The notes beneath the pieces were generated by a model. It ran no database searches. It had not been told where the DNA came from and saw only the letters and a program-made list of their open reading frames with translations. Below, piece by piece: positions 1 to 6,611 of a DNA stretch of 12,478 nucleotides. The stretch's first letter is position 1; every line of letters begins with the position of its first letter. The stretch lies in the NCBI GenBank assembly GCA_016872875.1, contig VGYW01000247.1:1-12478 (forward strand). The letters run 5' to 3'. The stretch is from Planctomycetota bacterium (lineage in GTDB: Bacteria > Planctomycetota > PUPC01 > DSUN01). Made by a program: the position numbers and the translations under genes.

Positions 1-108
1 CTTCGGGGGCTCTACGCTGGCGGCGCCTTTCCCCAGGGCTCCCTTCGGTCGCCCTGGGCTACGGCTCAAACGCCCCCATTCGGGGGCTAAACCCCAGCCC
101 CCAGAAGA
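1..108. repeat. REP-like hairpin cluster at left edge
   Basis: This non-coding stretch is built of short perfect hairpins. CCCAGGGC (32-39) pairs with GCCCTGGG (51-58) across an 11-base loop, and GCCCCC (72-77) pairs with GGGGGC (82-87). The first ten bases end in GGGGGC and look like the right arm of another hairpin cut by the window edge. No good ribosome site or protein-like frame is present. Similar hairpins occur at 122-136 and 12243-12257, so I read it as part of a dispersed palindromic repeat family. A role in mRNA ends or DNA structure is only inferred. Confidence 0.6.
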
Positions 109-177
109 TGTGGGCAAAGAGCAGGGCAACGCCCTGGGTTGCCGAGGCCAGGGGAAATCAGCCCTGAAAGGGCGTAC
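109..177 (+). repeat. Two-hairpin dispersed element, left copy
   Basis: The element begins TGTGGGCAAAGA, continues with the hairpin CAGGGC-aac-GCCCTG (122-136) and ends with a second hairpin GCCCT-gaa-AGGGC (161-173) followed by GTACTA. A diverged copy lies inverted at 12214-12271. The lead and the first hairpin match closely, while the second hairpin module has the opposite orientation relative to the first. Such mosaics are known for BIME/REP-type elements. It lies directly upstream of the oxidoreductase start. Confidence 0.7.
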
Positions 178-193
178 TAACGAGGAGAACCGA

Positions 194-1279
194 ATGGCCA
201 AGACAGAACCGGTTCGTTTCGCGTTCGTGGGGTGCGGGAACATCGCGGGGCCGTATGCCGACACGATGAAGAAGCACCCCGACAGGCTCCAGACCGTTGG
301 GGCCTACGACATCTATCCCGAGGCGGCCGCGGCCTTCGTGGCCAAGCACGGCGGCCGCCAGTACGCCAGCCTCGATGAGCTGATCGCGGACGACGCCGTT
401 GAGGCGGCCCTGAACCTCACTGTCCACCTCGCCCACGCCGACGTCACCCGCATGCTCCTCGTGGGCGGGAAACACGTCCACAGCGAGAAGCCCCTCGCCG
501 CCACCCGCGAGGACGGGCAGGCCTGCGTGCAACTCGCCGCCCAGCAAGGACTTCTGTTCGGCTGCTCCCCGTTCGTCATCCTCGGCGAGGCGCAGCAGAC
601 CCTCAAGAAGGCCATCGCCGACGGCCTGGTGGGCGAGGTGAAAGAGGTCTACGCGGAGATGAATTGGAGCCGCATCGAATACTGGCACCCCTCCCCCGCC
701 CCCTTCTACGGCCACGGGGCCGGGCCGCTCTTCGACGTCGGCTGCTACCCCCTGAGCGTCCTCATCCAGATTCTCGGCCCGGCGAGTGCCGTGCGGGCGA
801 TGGGCGGGGTCCGCCTGCCCGAGCGCACCATCGCCTCAGGCCCAAACGCCGGCAAGTCCTTCACCGCGACCAACCCCGACCACACGTGCGTCCTGATGGA
901 GTTCGCCAGCGGCGTCCACGGGCGCCTCACGGCCAGCTTCTTCGCGGTCAAGAGCGCCCAGACCGGCATCGAGGTCCACGGCACGCAGGGCTCGCTGCGG
1001 CTCGACTCCGTGGTGGCCTTCAACTCCAAGCTTGAGCTGTGCAAGGCGGGTAAGCGGGAGTGGGAGCCCGTGCCGCTCGTCCGCGAGCCGTTCCAGGGGA
1101 TCGAGTGGGCTCGCGGCCCGCTGGAATTGGCGGCTGGGATTCGCCAAGGCAAGCGCCTCACTTGCCCAGGAGAGGCGGCTTTCCACACCCTCGACATCAC
1201 GCTCTCCGCACTCGAAGCCGCCGACTCCGGCTCCACAGTCCCCGTCCGCTCCAGCTTCTCCCCAGCCGCAAAGGTTTGA
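194..1279 (+). CDS. Gfo/Idh/MocA family NAD(P)-dependent oxidoreductase
   Basis: Predicted 361-residue cytosolic dehydrogenase. I chose the ATG at 194 because GAGGAG (182-187) lies 6 bases upstream and the protein opens directly into the first Rossmann strand; the in-frame GTG at 110 would add 28 residues translated from a repeat. The dinucleotide-binding motif is FVGCGNIAG (residues 11-19). The family EKP motif is at 98-100, where the lysine is usually catalytic. The C-terminal half has the DxGxYxxxxL pattern (D181, G183, Y185), as in the branch with Tyr in place of His. Length is usual for the family. Members oxidise or reduce sugars, inositols and related polyols; the substrate cannot be read from sequence. 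It is separated from the downstream transporter by about 180 bases with an inverted repeat, so it may not share that operon. Confidence 0.92.
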   Translation: MAKTEPVRFAFVGCGNIAGPYADTMKKHPDRLQTVGAYDIYPEAAAAFVAKHGGRQYASLDELIADDAVEAALNLTVHLAHADVTRMLLVGGKHVHSEKPLAATREDGQACVQLAAQQGLLFGCSPFVILGEAQQTLKKAIADGLVGEVKEVYAEMNWSRIEYWHPSPAPFYGHGAGPLFDVGCYPLSVLIQILGPASAVRAMGGVRLPERTIASGPNAGKSFTATNPDHTCVLMEFASGVHGRLTASFFAVKSAQTGIEVHGTQGSLRLDSVVAFNSKLELCKAGKREWEPVPLVREPFQGIEWARGPLELAAGIRQGKRLTCPGEAAFHTLDITLSALEAADSGSTVPVRSSFSPAAKV

Positions 1280-1370
1280 GGGCACGAGGCTTACAGCACA
1301 GTCACGCCAGCTCCCCCGAAAGCGAACTACATTGACGAGCGCTCAGCAAGCCCCACGAAGGGATGTTCGG

Positions 1371-1425
1371 GTTCGTAGTGCGGGCTTCAGCCCGTCTCTC
1401 ACGGCCTGAAGGCCGCACTACGAAC
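1371..1425. repeat. 24-bp-arm inverted repeat with nested hairpins
   Basis: Arms 1371-1394 and 1402-1425 (GTTCGTAGTGCGG...) pair at 22 of 24 positions across a 7-base spacer. Each arm also folds on itself: CGGGC-ttca-GCCCG (1381-1394) and CGGCC-tgaa-GGCCG (1402-1415). The two arm-to-arm mismatches are exactly those that keep each inner hairpin perfectly paired. It lies between the oxidoreductase and permease genes and may affect transcript ends or stability (inference). Confidence 0.85.
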
Positions 1426-1461
1426 GGCACCGAGAACCGCCCGCGAGCGAACGGGTTTCGT

Positions 1462-2787
1462 ATGCCATTAGCGCCCGGGGACAAGAAGGCTCTGGGTTTC
1501 GCTGCCGGGGCGCTGTTCTTCGCCATCGGCGGCCACCTCTGGCTCTCGCCAGTGCTGGGCGCTGACCTCCGCTCGGCCACTATCCGCACCCTCATCTTCT
1601 GCGCCAACCTCTTCTATCTCTATAACCTCATATACCACATAGCGTTACGTCCACGCTGGGTGAAGCTGGCCTATCTCGGCTGGTATGTGGTGCTCTTCGC
1701 GCTCTTCGCGGCGGTGGCGTCGGTGGACCGGCTGCACTTCGGCGGGACGCACCGCCTGCTCCTCTTCGCGCTCTTCCTGATGCTCACGAGCGGCCTCTTT
1801 CACATGCCCGCCGCGTTCGGGCTGATGGCGGTCGTCCTCGTGGCCTACCTGGTGTTCCCCTTCTTCGCCGAGGCCACGCTCGCGCTCCTGGCCATGTTCT
1901 ATCTCATTGTCCTTGCGGAACTTAGGATTGCGCGCGAGACCAGGAGCCACCTGGTCCTGGCCTGCTTCGCGCTCGGCTACGTGTTGCTCCTCGCCGTGCT
2001 GTTCCCGCTGGTGAACCTCGGCGTGAGCCGCTCGCCGCAGGACCTCCGCACGGCCCTCCTGGGGGCCGACGCCGCGGCCGACCTGACCCGTCGAGCCATG
2101 TGGACCAGCATCCAAACCGCCACCGTTACGACACTTGTGGTGTTGGCCCTCGGGGTGCCGCTGGCCTACTTTCTGGTTCGGAGCGACTTCCCCGGGCGGC
2201 GGGTGCTCGACGCGCTGGTGGACTTGCCGATCGTCCTGCCGCCCCCGGTCGTGGGCATAGCCCTCATCCAACTCGTGGGCCAGCGCCAGCCCCTCGGAGC
2301 CTGGCTGGAGGCCAGCTTCGGCATCATCCTGGCGAACAACTGGAAGGGGATCGTCCTGGCCCAGACCTTCATCAGTTGCCCCTTCCTCATCCGCTCCGCC
2401 ATGGCGGCGTTCCAGGGGGTGGACCCGAGGCTGGAACACGTCTCGCGGACCCTCGGGGCCGGCCCGTTCGGAACATTTTTCCGGGTGACGCTGCCGCTGG
2501 CCTGGCGCGGCATCTTCATGGGCTGCATCCTCACCTGGGGGCGCGCCATCGGCGAGTTCAGCTCCGTCAGCGTCATCGCCGAGCACCCCGAGACGATGCC
2601 GGTCCGCATCTACAAGGAGTTCGTCAATTCGGGCGAGAAGGGGCCGGCCGCCACCCTCGCCATCCTGATGATCGTCCTGTGCGTGGTGGTCTTCGCGGCG
2701 CTGCACCTCATGGCCTCAAGAACCGTCTGGCGAAACGTCCGAACCGTCTGGAGCTACGTCGGTGGTCCGAGTCGTCAATCTGACTAA
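1462..2787 (+). CDS. ABC permease, molybdate/tungstate type, with extra N-terminal membrane domain
   Basis: Predicted 441-residue inner-membrane permease. Residues about 210-420 are a standard ModB/WtpB/CysW-like permease core. The EAA-type coupling segment (about 328-365) contains RTLGAGPFGTFFRVTLPLAW and GRAIGEFSSVSVIAE. The later PVRIYKEF resembles tungstate/molybdate permeases. These are usually some 220-280 residues, so residues 10-160 are extra and hold about five or six hydrophobic segments. The ATG at 1462 is chosen because the frame further upstream (from 1363) is only translation of the inverted repeat; no clear ribosome site precedes it, so the start is uncertain. The end overlaps the ATPase start by 26 bases, which implies coupled translation. 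No solute-binding protein is present in the window. Sulfate is an alternative substrate. Confidence 0.85.
   Translation: MPLAPGDKKALGFAAGALFFAIGGHLWLSPVLGADLRSATIRTLIFCANLFYLYNLIYHIALRPRWVKLAYLGWYVVLFALFAAVASVDRLHFGGTHRLLLFALFLMLTSGLFHMPAAFGLMAVVLVAYLVFPFFAEATLALLAMFYLIVLAELRIARETRSHLVLACFALGYVLLLAVLFPLVNLGVSRSPQDLRTALLGADAAADLTRRAMWTSIQTATVTTLVVLALGVPLAYFLVRSDFPGRRVLDALVDLPIVLPPPVVGIALIQLVGQRQPLGAWLEASFGIILANNWKGIVLAQTFISCPFLIRSAMAAFQGVDPRLEHVSRTLGAGPFGTFFRVTLPLAWRGIFMGCILTWGRAIGEFSSVSVIAEHPETMPVRIYKEFVNSGEKGPAATLAILMIVLCVVVFAALHLMASRTVWRNVRTVWSYVGGPSRQSD
2720..2750. repeat. Short-period degenerate repeat at permease/ATPase seam
   Basis: The 11-mer GAACCGTCTGG occurs at 2720-2730 and again at 2740-2750, 20 bases apart, with a related CGAAACGTCC between them. 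It codes the repetitive permease tail RTVWRNVRTVW. It resembles, more weakly, the 9-bp arrays at the next two gene junctions. Confidence 0.45.
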
Positions 2788-4009
2788 GCGCCTCGGCGCC
2801 TTTGAGCTTCGCGGCGTGAGCTTCGAGCTGGCCCAGGGCGACTACGGAGTTCTCCTCGGCCCGACCGGCTGCGGCAAGACCGTGCTCCTGGAGACCATCG
2901 TGGGGATCAACCGCCCCGATGCCGGCGAGGTGTGGCTCGACGGGCAGGACGTCACCCGCTGGGCGCCGGAGCGGCGCGGCATCGGCTTCGTCTACCAGCG
3001 CTCCATGCTCTTCCCGAATCTCTCGGTCCGCGGGAATATCGCCTACGGTCTGCGCTATCATAGTGTAGAGAGGGGCGCAAGGGCAGGTGTGGTGGACCGC
3101 GTGGCCGAGCTTGTGGGTGTGAAGCATCTTCTCGACCGCGGTGTCCAGGGGCTTTCGGGCGGCGAGAGCCAGAAGGTGGCCCTCGCAAGGGCGCTCGCCA
3201 TCGAGCCGCGGGTGCTCCTCTTCGACGAGCCGCTGGCCCCGCTCGACCCGCCCGCGAAAGAGGCCCTGTGCGCGGAGATCGCCGCGCTCCACCGACAGCT
3301 CGGAACCACCATCCTCCACGTGACCCACGACCAGGAGGAGGCCCGCATTCTGGGCAGGAAGATCGGCGTGCTGCGCGGCGGACGCCTCCTCCAGTTCGGC
3401 CCGAAGGATGAGGTCTTCGACCGCCCCAACTCCGCCTTCGTCGCACGCTTCCTCGGCACGGAGAACGTCTTCGCGGGCGAGGCGACGCGCGAGGGCGATT
3501 CCACCCTCATCCGCCTCGGCTGCGGCATCGTGAGAGCTGGTGGCACAGGCGTCCCGCCTGTGGCCCACAGGCAAGATGCCTGTGCCACCAATCTCATTGA
3601 GGGCCAGGTTGGCCTGTGCGTGCGGCCCGAGCTTGTCTCCATTGCCCCGGCTGGTGGCACAGGCGTCCCGCCTGTGGCCCACAGGCAAGATGCCTGTGCC
3701 ACCAACCAGATCGAGGGGAGGGTGGATGCCATCTCGGACCGCGGGGCGCTGGTGCGCTACGACGTGGCGACCGCCCGGGAGCACTTCGTGGTGCTCCAAA
3801 CCAAGCGCGACTACGCGGCCTCGGGGCTGGCCGTGGGCCGGCCCGTGGCCCTCAGCTTCGCGCCCGAAGCCGCGCATGTCTTTCGGTGGGGGGATGATGA
3901 GAGCGAGGGTGGCGGGCACGATGAGATCGGACGGATCGGACGGATCCGACCGATCCGACCGATCGAGCCCGGCTGCGCGCCCTGCGCACCCCCTCAAGCG
4001 AGGCGCTAG
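2762..4009 (+). CDS. ABC transporter ATPase, molybdate/tungstate type, repeat-invaded TOBE domain
   Basis: Predicted 415-residue cytosolic ATPase partner of the upstream permease. The GTG start at 2762 overlaps the permease end. All catalytic motifs are present: Walker A GPTGCGKT (33-40), Q-loop Q79, signature LSGGE (131-135), Walker B VLLFDEP (151-157), H-loop H189. After GTENVFAGE (232-240) comes a TOBE/MOP-like region with VGLCVRPELVSI (283-294) and IEGRVDAISDRGALVRYDV (317-335), the layout of ModC/WtpC-type ATPases that sense oxyanion. This region carries two identical 17-residue insertions, GGTGVPPVAHRQDACAT, at 260-276 and 298-314, each encoded by a 51-bp palindromic repeat. Residues 389-403 come from a 9-bp tandem array and the tail after about 376 has no family counterpart. 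The frame is intact and the nucleotide-binding core is undamaged, so the protein is probably functional; substrate assignment is less sure. Confidence 0.9.
   Translation: MVRVVNLTKRLGAFELRGVSFELAQGDYGVLLGPTGCGKTVLLETIVGINRPDAGEVWLDGQDVTRWAPERRGIGFVYQRSMLFPNLSVRGNIAYGLRYHSVERGARAGVVDRVAELVGVKHLLDRGVQGLSGGESQKVALARALAIEPRVLLFDEPLAPLDPPAKEALCAEIAALHRQLGTTILHVTHDQEEARILGRKIGVLRGGRLLQFGPKDEVFDRPNSAFVARFLGTENVFAGEATREGDSTLIRLGCGIVRAGGTGVPPVAHRQDACATNLIEGQVGLCVRPELVSIAPAGGTGVPPVAHRQDACATNQIEGRVDAISDRGALVRYDVATAREHFVVLQTKRDYAASGLAVGRPVALSFAPEAAHVFRWGDDESEGGGHDEIGRIGRIRPIRPIEPGCAPCAPPQARR
3539..3589. repeat. 51-bp double-hairpin repeat inside ATPase, copy 1
   Basis: The overall palindrome has ends GGTGGCACAGGC and GCCTGTGCCACC. 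It contains two hairpins, CACAGGC-gtccc-GCCTGTG and CACAGGC-aagat-GCCTGTG. Its length is a multiple of three, and it is read in frame as GGTGVPPVAHRQDACAT (ATPase residues 260-276). It is identical to the copy at 3653-3703. Confidence 0.95.
3653..3703. repeat. 51-bp double-hairpin repeat inside ATPase, copy 2
   Basis: Base-for-base identical to the copy at 3539-3589, in the same orientation and the same reading frame, 114 bases (38 codons) further on. It codes ATPase residues 298-314, in the loop just before the strand IEGRVDAISDRG. Flanks shared by both copies (GCTGGTGG before, CCACCAA after) extend the identity slightly. Confidence 0.95.
3925..3969. repeat. Five-unit 9-bp tandem array at ATPase 3' end
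   Basis: Five consecutive 9-bp units of the form GATCSGACS (the last is GATCGAGCC) code I-G-R, I-G-R, I-R-P, I-R-P, I-E-P in the ATPase tail. The array stops 40 bases before the next start codon. A second five-unit 9-bp array lies at 5091-5135 at the following junction. Confidence 0.85.
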
Positions 4010-5080
4010 ATGGAACTCCCCTTCGGCTGGCAAGGCGACCGGCTGGTTATCCGCAAGGTGATCGAGCGCGCCTTGCTGCCGCTGGGGAACACGGCGATTG
4101 ACCTCACGCCTTTCCTGATGATGGCCGGGCTGTCGGTCGTCGCCGCGCTCCTGATGCGTTGGAAGTTCCCCCACCGCCAGTGGGCGCGGCACGTGGTCCA
4201 GACCATCTCCGCCGCCGCGCTCATCGTGGGCGTCCACCCCTGCGCCTGCATGACCCGCGACATCATCCTGGGCGCCAACGCCCTCGGGCGCGACGACCTG
4301 GGGGCCTTCAAGTACCTCATCGTCTTCGCCACCGTGGCCGCCTTCACGATGCTCTTCGGGCGGGTCTTCTGCGGCTGGATATGCCCCCTCGGCTTCGCTC
4401 AGGAGCTCCTCGCAAAGCTCACCGCCTCCACCCGCGGCGAGAAGGAGAGCAGCGGCGGCATCTACGAGCGCTACATCCTGGGCGTGCTCTTCCTCGGCGT
4501 GCTCTTCTACAGCTCCTACAGGACGAAGCCCGCGACCTTCTCCTTCATCGAGCACGCGATGGTCTTCTACACCATCGGCCTCTCCCTCATCGCGCTCACC
4601 GTGCTCACGGACACCTCGAAGGACTGGTTTTTCAAGCGGTTCCGCTACGCGCTCCTGGCCTCGATTTTCGCGGTGTTCGTCTACGGGGTCTACGCGAACG
4701 GCCCGTTCTGCGTGTTCTTCACGGCCTACGTCGAGTGGGCGTCGCTCATCTCCTGCTTCGGCGTCCTGCTGCTCTCCATCGTCCTGATGAACGCCTGGTG
4801 CCGCTACATGTGCCCAGAGGGGGCGATGCTGGGCCTCCTCGCCAACCACTCGGCCTGGCAGATCAACCGCAACGACAGCCTGTGCCAGCGCGACGGCTGC
4901 TGCGAGCCCGTCTGCCCAGTTGACTGCATCGTGATGGGCATCCGCGACCGCCAGACCTGTCTCTACTGCATGAAGTGCGTGGACGCCTGCCCCTACGGCG
5001 CCCTCGAGATTGTCAATGAGCTGGCGCCGGGGAAGAAGCAGGGTATCCCCTTCACCCCGAGGGCCACGAAGTATTTCTGA
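4010..5080 (+). CDS. Polytopic membrane 4Fe-4S protein, NapH/NosR-like (Fer4_5 type)
   Basis: Predicted 356-residue inner-membrane iron-sulfur protein. The ATG at 4010 directly follows the ATPase stop, with GAGG (4000-4003) as ribosome site, so translation is coupled. Hydrophobic segments lie near residues 33-49, 62-76, 100-119, 153-169, 184-200, 212-228 and 244-262. The paired membrane-edge motifs CGWICPLG (C121, C125) and CRYMCPEG (C264, C268) are the hallmark of the NapH/RdxA/NosR family. The C-terminal domain has a canonical CxxCxxCxxxCP set (C317, C320, C323, C327) and a less regular first set (C292, C297, C298, C302, C306). An extra HPCAC (C78, C80) lies at the end of an early membrane segment. 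Relatives pass electrons between quinols and periplasmic or membrane partners. No FMN-binding domain is seen. The partner here is unknown; its position between an importer and a secreted propeller suggests a redox role at the membrane. Confidence 0.88.
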   Translation: MELPFGWQGDRLVIRKVIERALLPLGNTAIDLTPFLMMAGLSVVAALLMRWKFPHRQWARHVVQTISAAALIVGVHPCACMTRDIILGANALGRDDLGAFKYLIVFATVAAFTMLFGRVFCGWICPLGFAQELLAKLTASTRGEKESSGGIYERYILGVLFLGVLFYSSYRTKPATFSFIEHAMVFYTIGLSLIALTVLTDTSKDWFFKRFRYALLASIFAVFVYGVYANGPFCVFFTAYVEWASLISCFGVLLLSIVLMNAWCRYMCPEGAMLGLLANHSAWQINRNDSLCQRDGCCEPVCPVDCIVMGIRDRQTCLYCMKCVDACPYGALEIVNELAPGKKQGIPFTPRATKYF

Positions 5081-5090
5081 GGCATCGAGG

Positions 5091-5135
5091 GAACCGAATG
5101 AATCGAATAGATCGATTGAGTCGATTAAGTCGAAT
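5091..5135. repeat. Five-unit 9-bp tandem array before propeller gene
   Basis: Five degenerate 9-bp units with consensus near GAGTCGAWT fill most of the 64-base gap between the Fe-S gene stop and the propeller start. The period and unit number equal those of the array at 3925-3969, but the unit sequence is different. Confidence 0.75.
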
Positions 5136-5144
5136 CGGGCAGAC

Positions 5145-6611
5145 ATGATGAAGCCAGCAGTTCACATCCTCGCCCTCTGCCTCTCAGGCGCCCTTGCCGC
5201 CGAAGTGGTGGATTGGCCCATGTTCGGCCTCAACCCCCGGCGCCAGGGCCTCAGCCCCACACGCTTCCCATCGCCCACACTGGAACACCTCTGGTCAACT
5301 CCCCCGCCCAGAACGCTCTATGCCTACGTGGAGGGGACGCCCTACTGGTCGAGCCCCTGCCTGGCCACGATGGAGGGGCAGCCGCGGGTGTTCATCGGCT
5401 GCTACGACAACGCGGTCTACGCCTTCGACGGCCAGACGGGCGCCCAGGTCTGGGCCTTCAACACCGCGGCCTCCGTGGGCGCAACACCGGTATATGCCCT
5501 CATCAACGAGCGGCCAATGCTCTTCGTGGCGTCGAGCGACCGCTTCATCTACGCGCTCGACCCGAGGCCAAGCCCGCCCAAGGAGCTATGGAAGGTCGAG
5601 ACCCTCGTCTGGAAGGGCACGGTTAACCCGGCGCGAATGGCCAACCCGCTCATCGCCGAGGTTGATGGCAAGCCTGTGCTCTTCTGCGGGGTGTGGAACA
5701 ACAACCGCAGTGGGACGGAGAACATCCAGCGTGGCGAGGCCATCGCCTTCGAGCCGGCCACGGGCAAGGAGGTCTGGCGCCGCGAGCTCGGCACCGCCGC
5801 AGTCGGCACCCCTTGCCTCGGCACGGTGCGGGGCGAGCTGGCGCTCTTCGTCCCCTACGAGCCGGGCAGCGTCTTCGCACTCTCCGCCCGCGACGGCAAG
5901 CCGCTGTGGCAGGAGCCGTACTCGGCCGGCGACGAAATCCACAGCGGCATCTCCGTCGCCACGGTGAACGGCCGCCAGCTCCTCTTCACGGGCGGCCGCA
6001 CCGCCTGGGCCTACTGCGTGGACGCCGAGACGGGCCGACAGGTCTGGGCCAGCCCGATCAACACGTGGGTGGACAGCACGCCCGCCTTCGCGGTCGTCGG
6101 CGGGAGGCCGACCCTGTTCATAGGCTCCTACACCTACTTCATCTTCGCCCTCGACGCCGCGACGGGCAAGGAGCTCTGGCGCTACCGCACGCGCGGCCCC
6201 GTCCAGGGCTCCCCCGCACTCGCCACGATGGGCGACGAGCTCGCCGTCTGCGTCAACTCCCTCGACGACCACGTCTACGTCGTGGCCGCGCGCGACGGCC
6301 GCTTCCTCTTCCGCTACAACCTCGGCAAGTTTCCCTGGAGCCACTACCGCAAGGGCAAGACCATCTGGGAGTCGTGCGTCGTGGGCACCCTGGCCGGCCG
6401 GCCCATGCTCATCGCCCCCTCCTACAGCGGGGTCGTCCACGCCTTCGCCGCAGGCACCCGCGACGACAACGCCGGCCCGCCGAGCGAGAGCTTCTGGGAC
6501 GCCCTCGGCGAGCACTACACCATCCCCGTCATCCTCCTCGTCGTCGCCGTCCTCGTCTTCACCCTCACCCGCCTAGCCCGCGCGCGGCGCGCATCAGTCC
6601 CCGAACCGTAG
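5145..6611 (+). CDS. Secreted PQQ-like beta-propeller protein with C-terminal membrane anchor
   Basis: Predicted 488-residue extracytoplasmic protein. The ATG at 5145 (or 5148) is chosen because it gives a clean signal peptide (residues 1-19, cleavage near ALAA/EVVDWP); the frame upstream is translation of the 9-bp array. Between residues 60 and 435 there are six or seven blade repeats of the PQQ/quinoprotein type, with tryptophan-docking motifs such as VYAFDGQTGAQVW (91-103), FEPATGKEVW (202-211), CVDAETGRQVW (291-301) and FALDAATGKELW (334-345). Residues 459-477 form a single hydrophobic helix followed by RLARARR, placing the propeller outside and anchored to the membrane. Most such proteins do not bind PQQ but act as scaffolds, and no cofactor site is claimed. 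It ends the four-gene cluster and overlaps the opposing CBM9-like gene by 18 bases. Confidence 0.88.
   Translation: MMKPAVHILALCLSGALAAEVVDWPMFGLNPRRQGLSPTRFPSPTLEHLWSTPPPRTLYAYVEGTPYWSSPCLATMEGQPRVFIGCYDNAVYAFDGQTGAQVWAFNTAASVGATPVYALINERPMLFVASSDRFIYALDPRPSPPKELWKVETLVWKGTVNPARMANPLIAEVDGKPVLFCGVWNNNRSGTENIQRGEAIAFEPATGKEVWRRELGTAAVGTPCLGTVRGELALFVPYEPGSVFALSARDGKPLWQEPYSAGDEIHSGISVATVNGRQLLFTGGRTAWAYCVDAETGRQVWASPINTWVDSTPAFAVVGGRPTLFIGSYTYFIFALDAATGKELWRYRTRGPVQGSPALATMGDELAVCVNSLDDHVYVVAARDGRFLFRYNLGKFPWSHYRKGKTIWESCVVGTLAGRPMLIAPSYSGVVHAFAAGTRDDNAGPPSESFWDALGEHYTIPVILLVVAVLVFTLTRLARARRASVPEP

Noticed and set aside
110..193. GTG at 110 as start of the oxidoreductase
   Set aside because: The added residues are translation of the REP-like element; GAGGAG correctly precedes the ATG at 194.
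1363..1461. ATG at 1363 as start of the permease
   Set aside because: The extension is translation of the 1371-1425 inverted repeat and is not hydrophobic or permease-like.
5010..5144. Upstream start of the propeller protein within the Fe-S gene
   Set aside because: It would place about 45 Arg/Ser-rich residues, partly from the 9-bp array, before an evident signal peptide.
2708..5146. An 812-codon open frame on the minus strand
   Set aside because: It lies antisense to three well-recognised genes, has low-complexity charged composition typical of GC-rich shadow frames, and matches no family I know.
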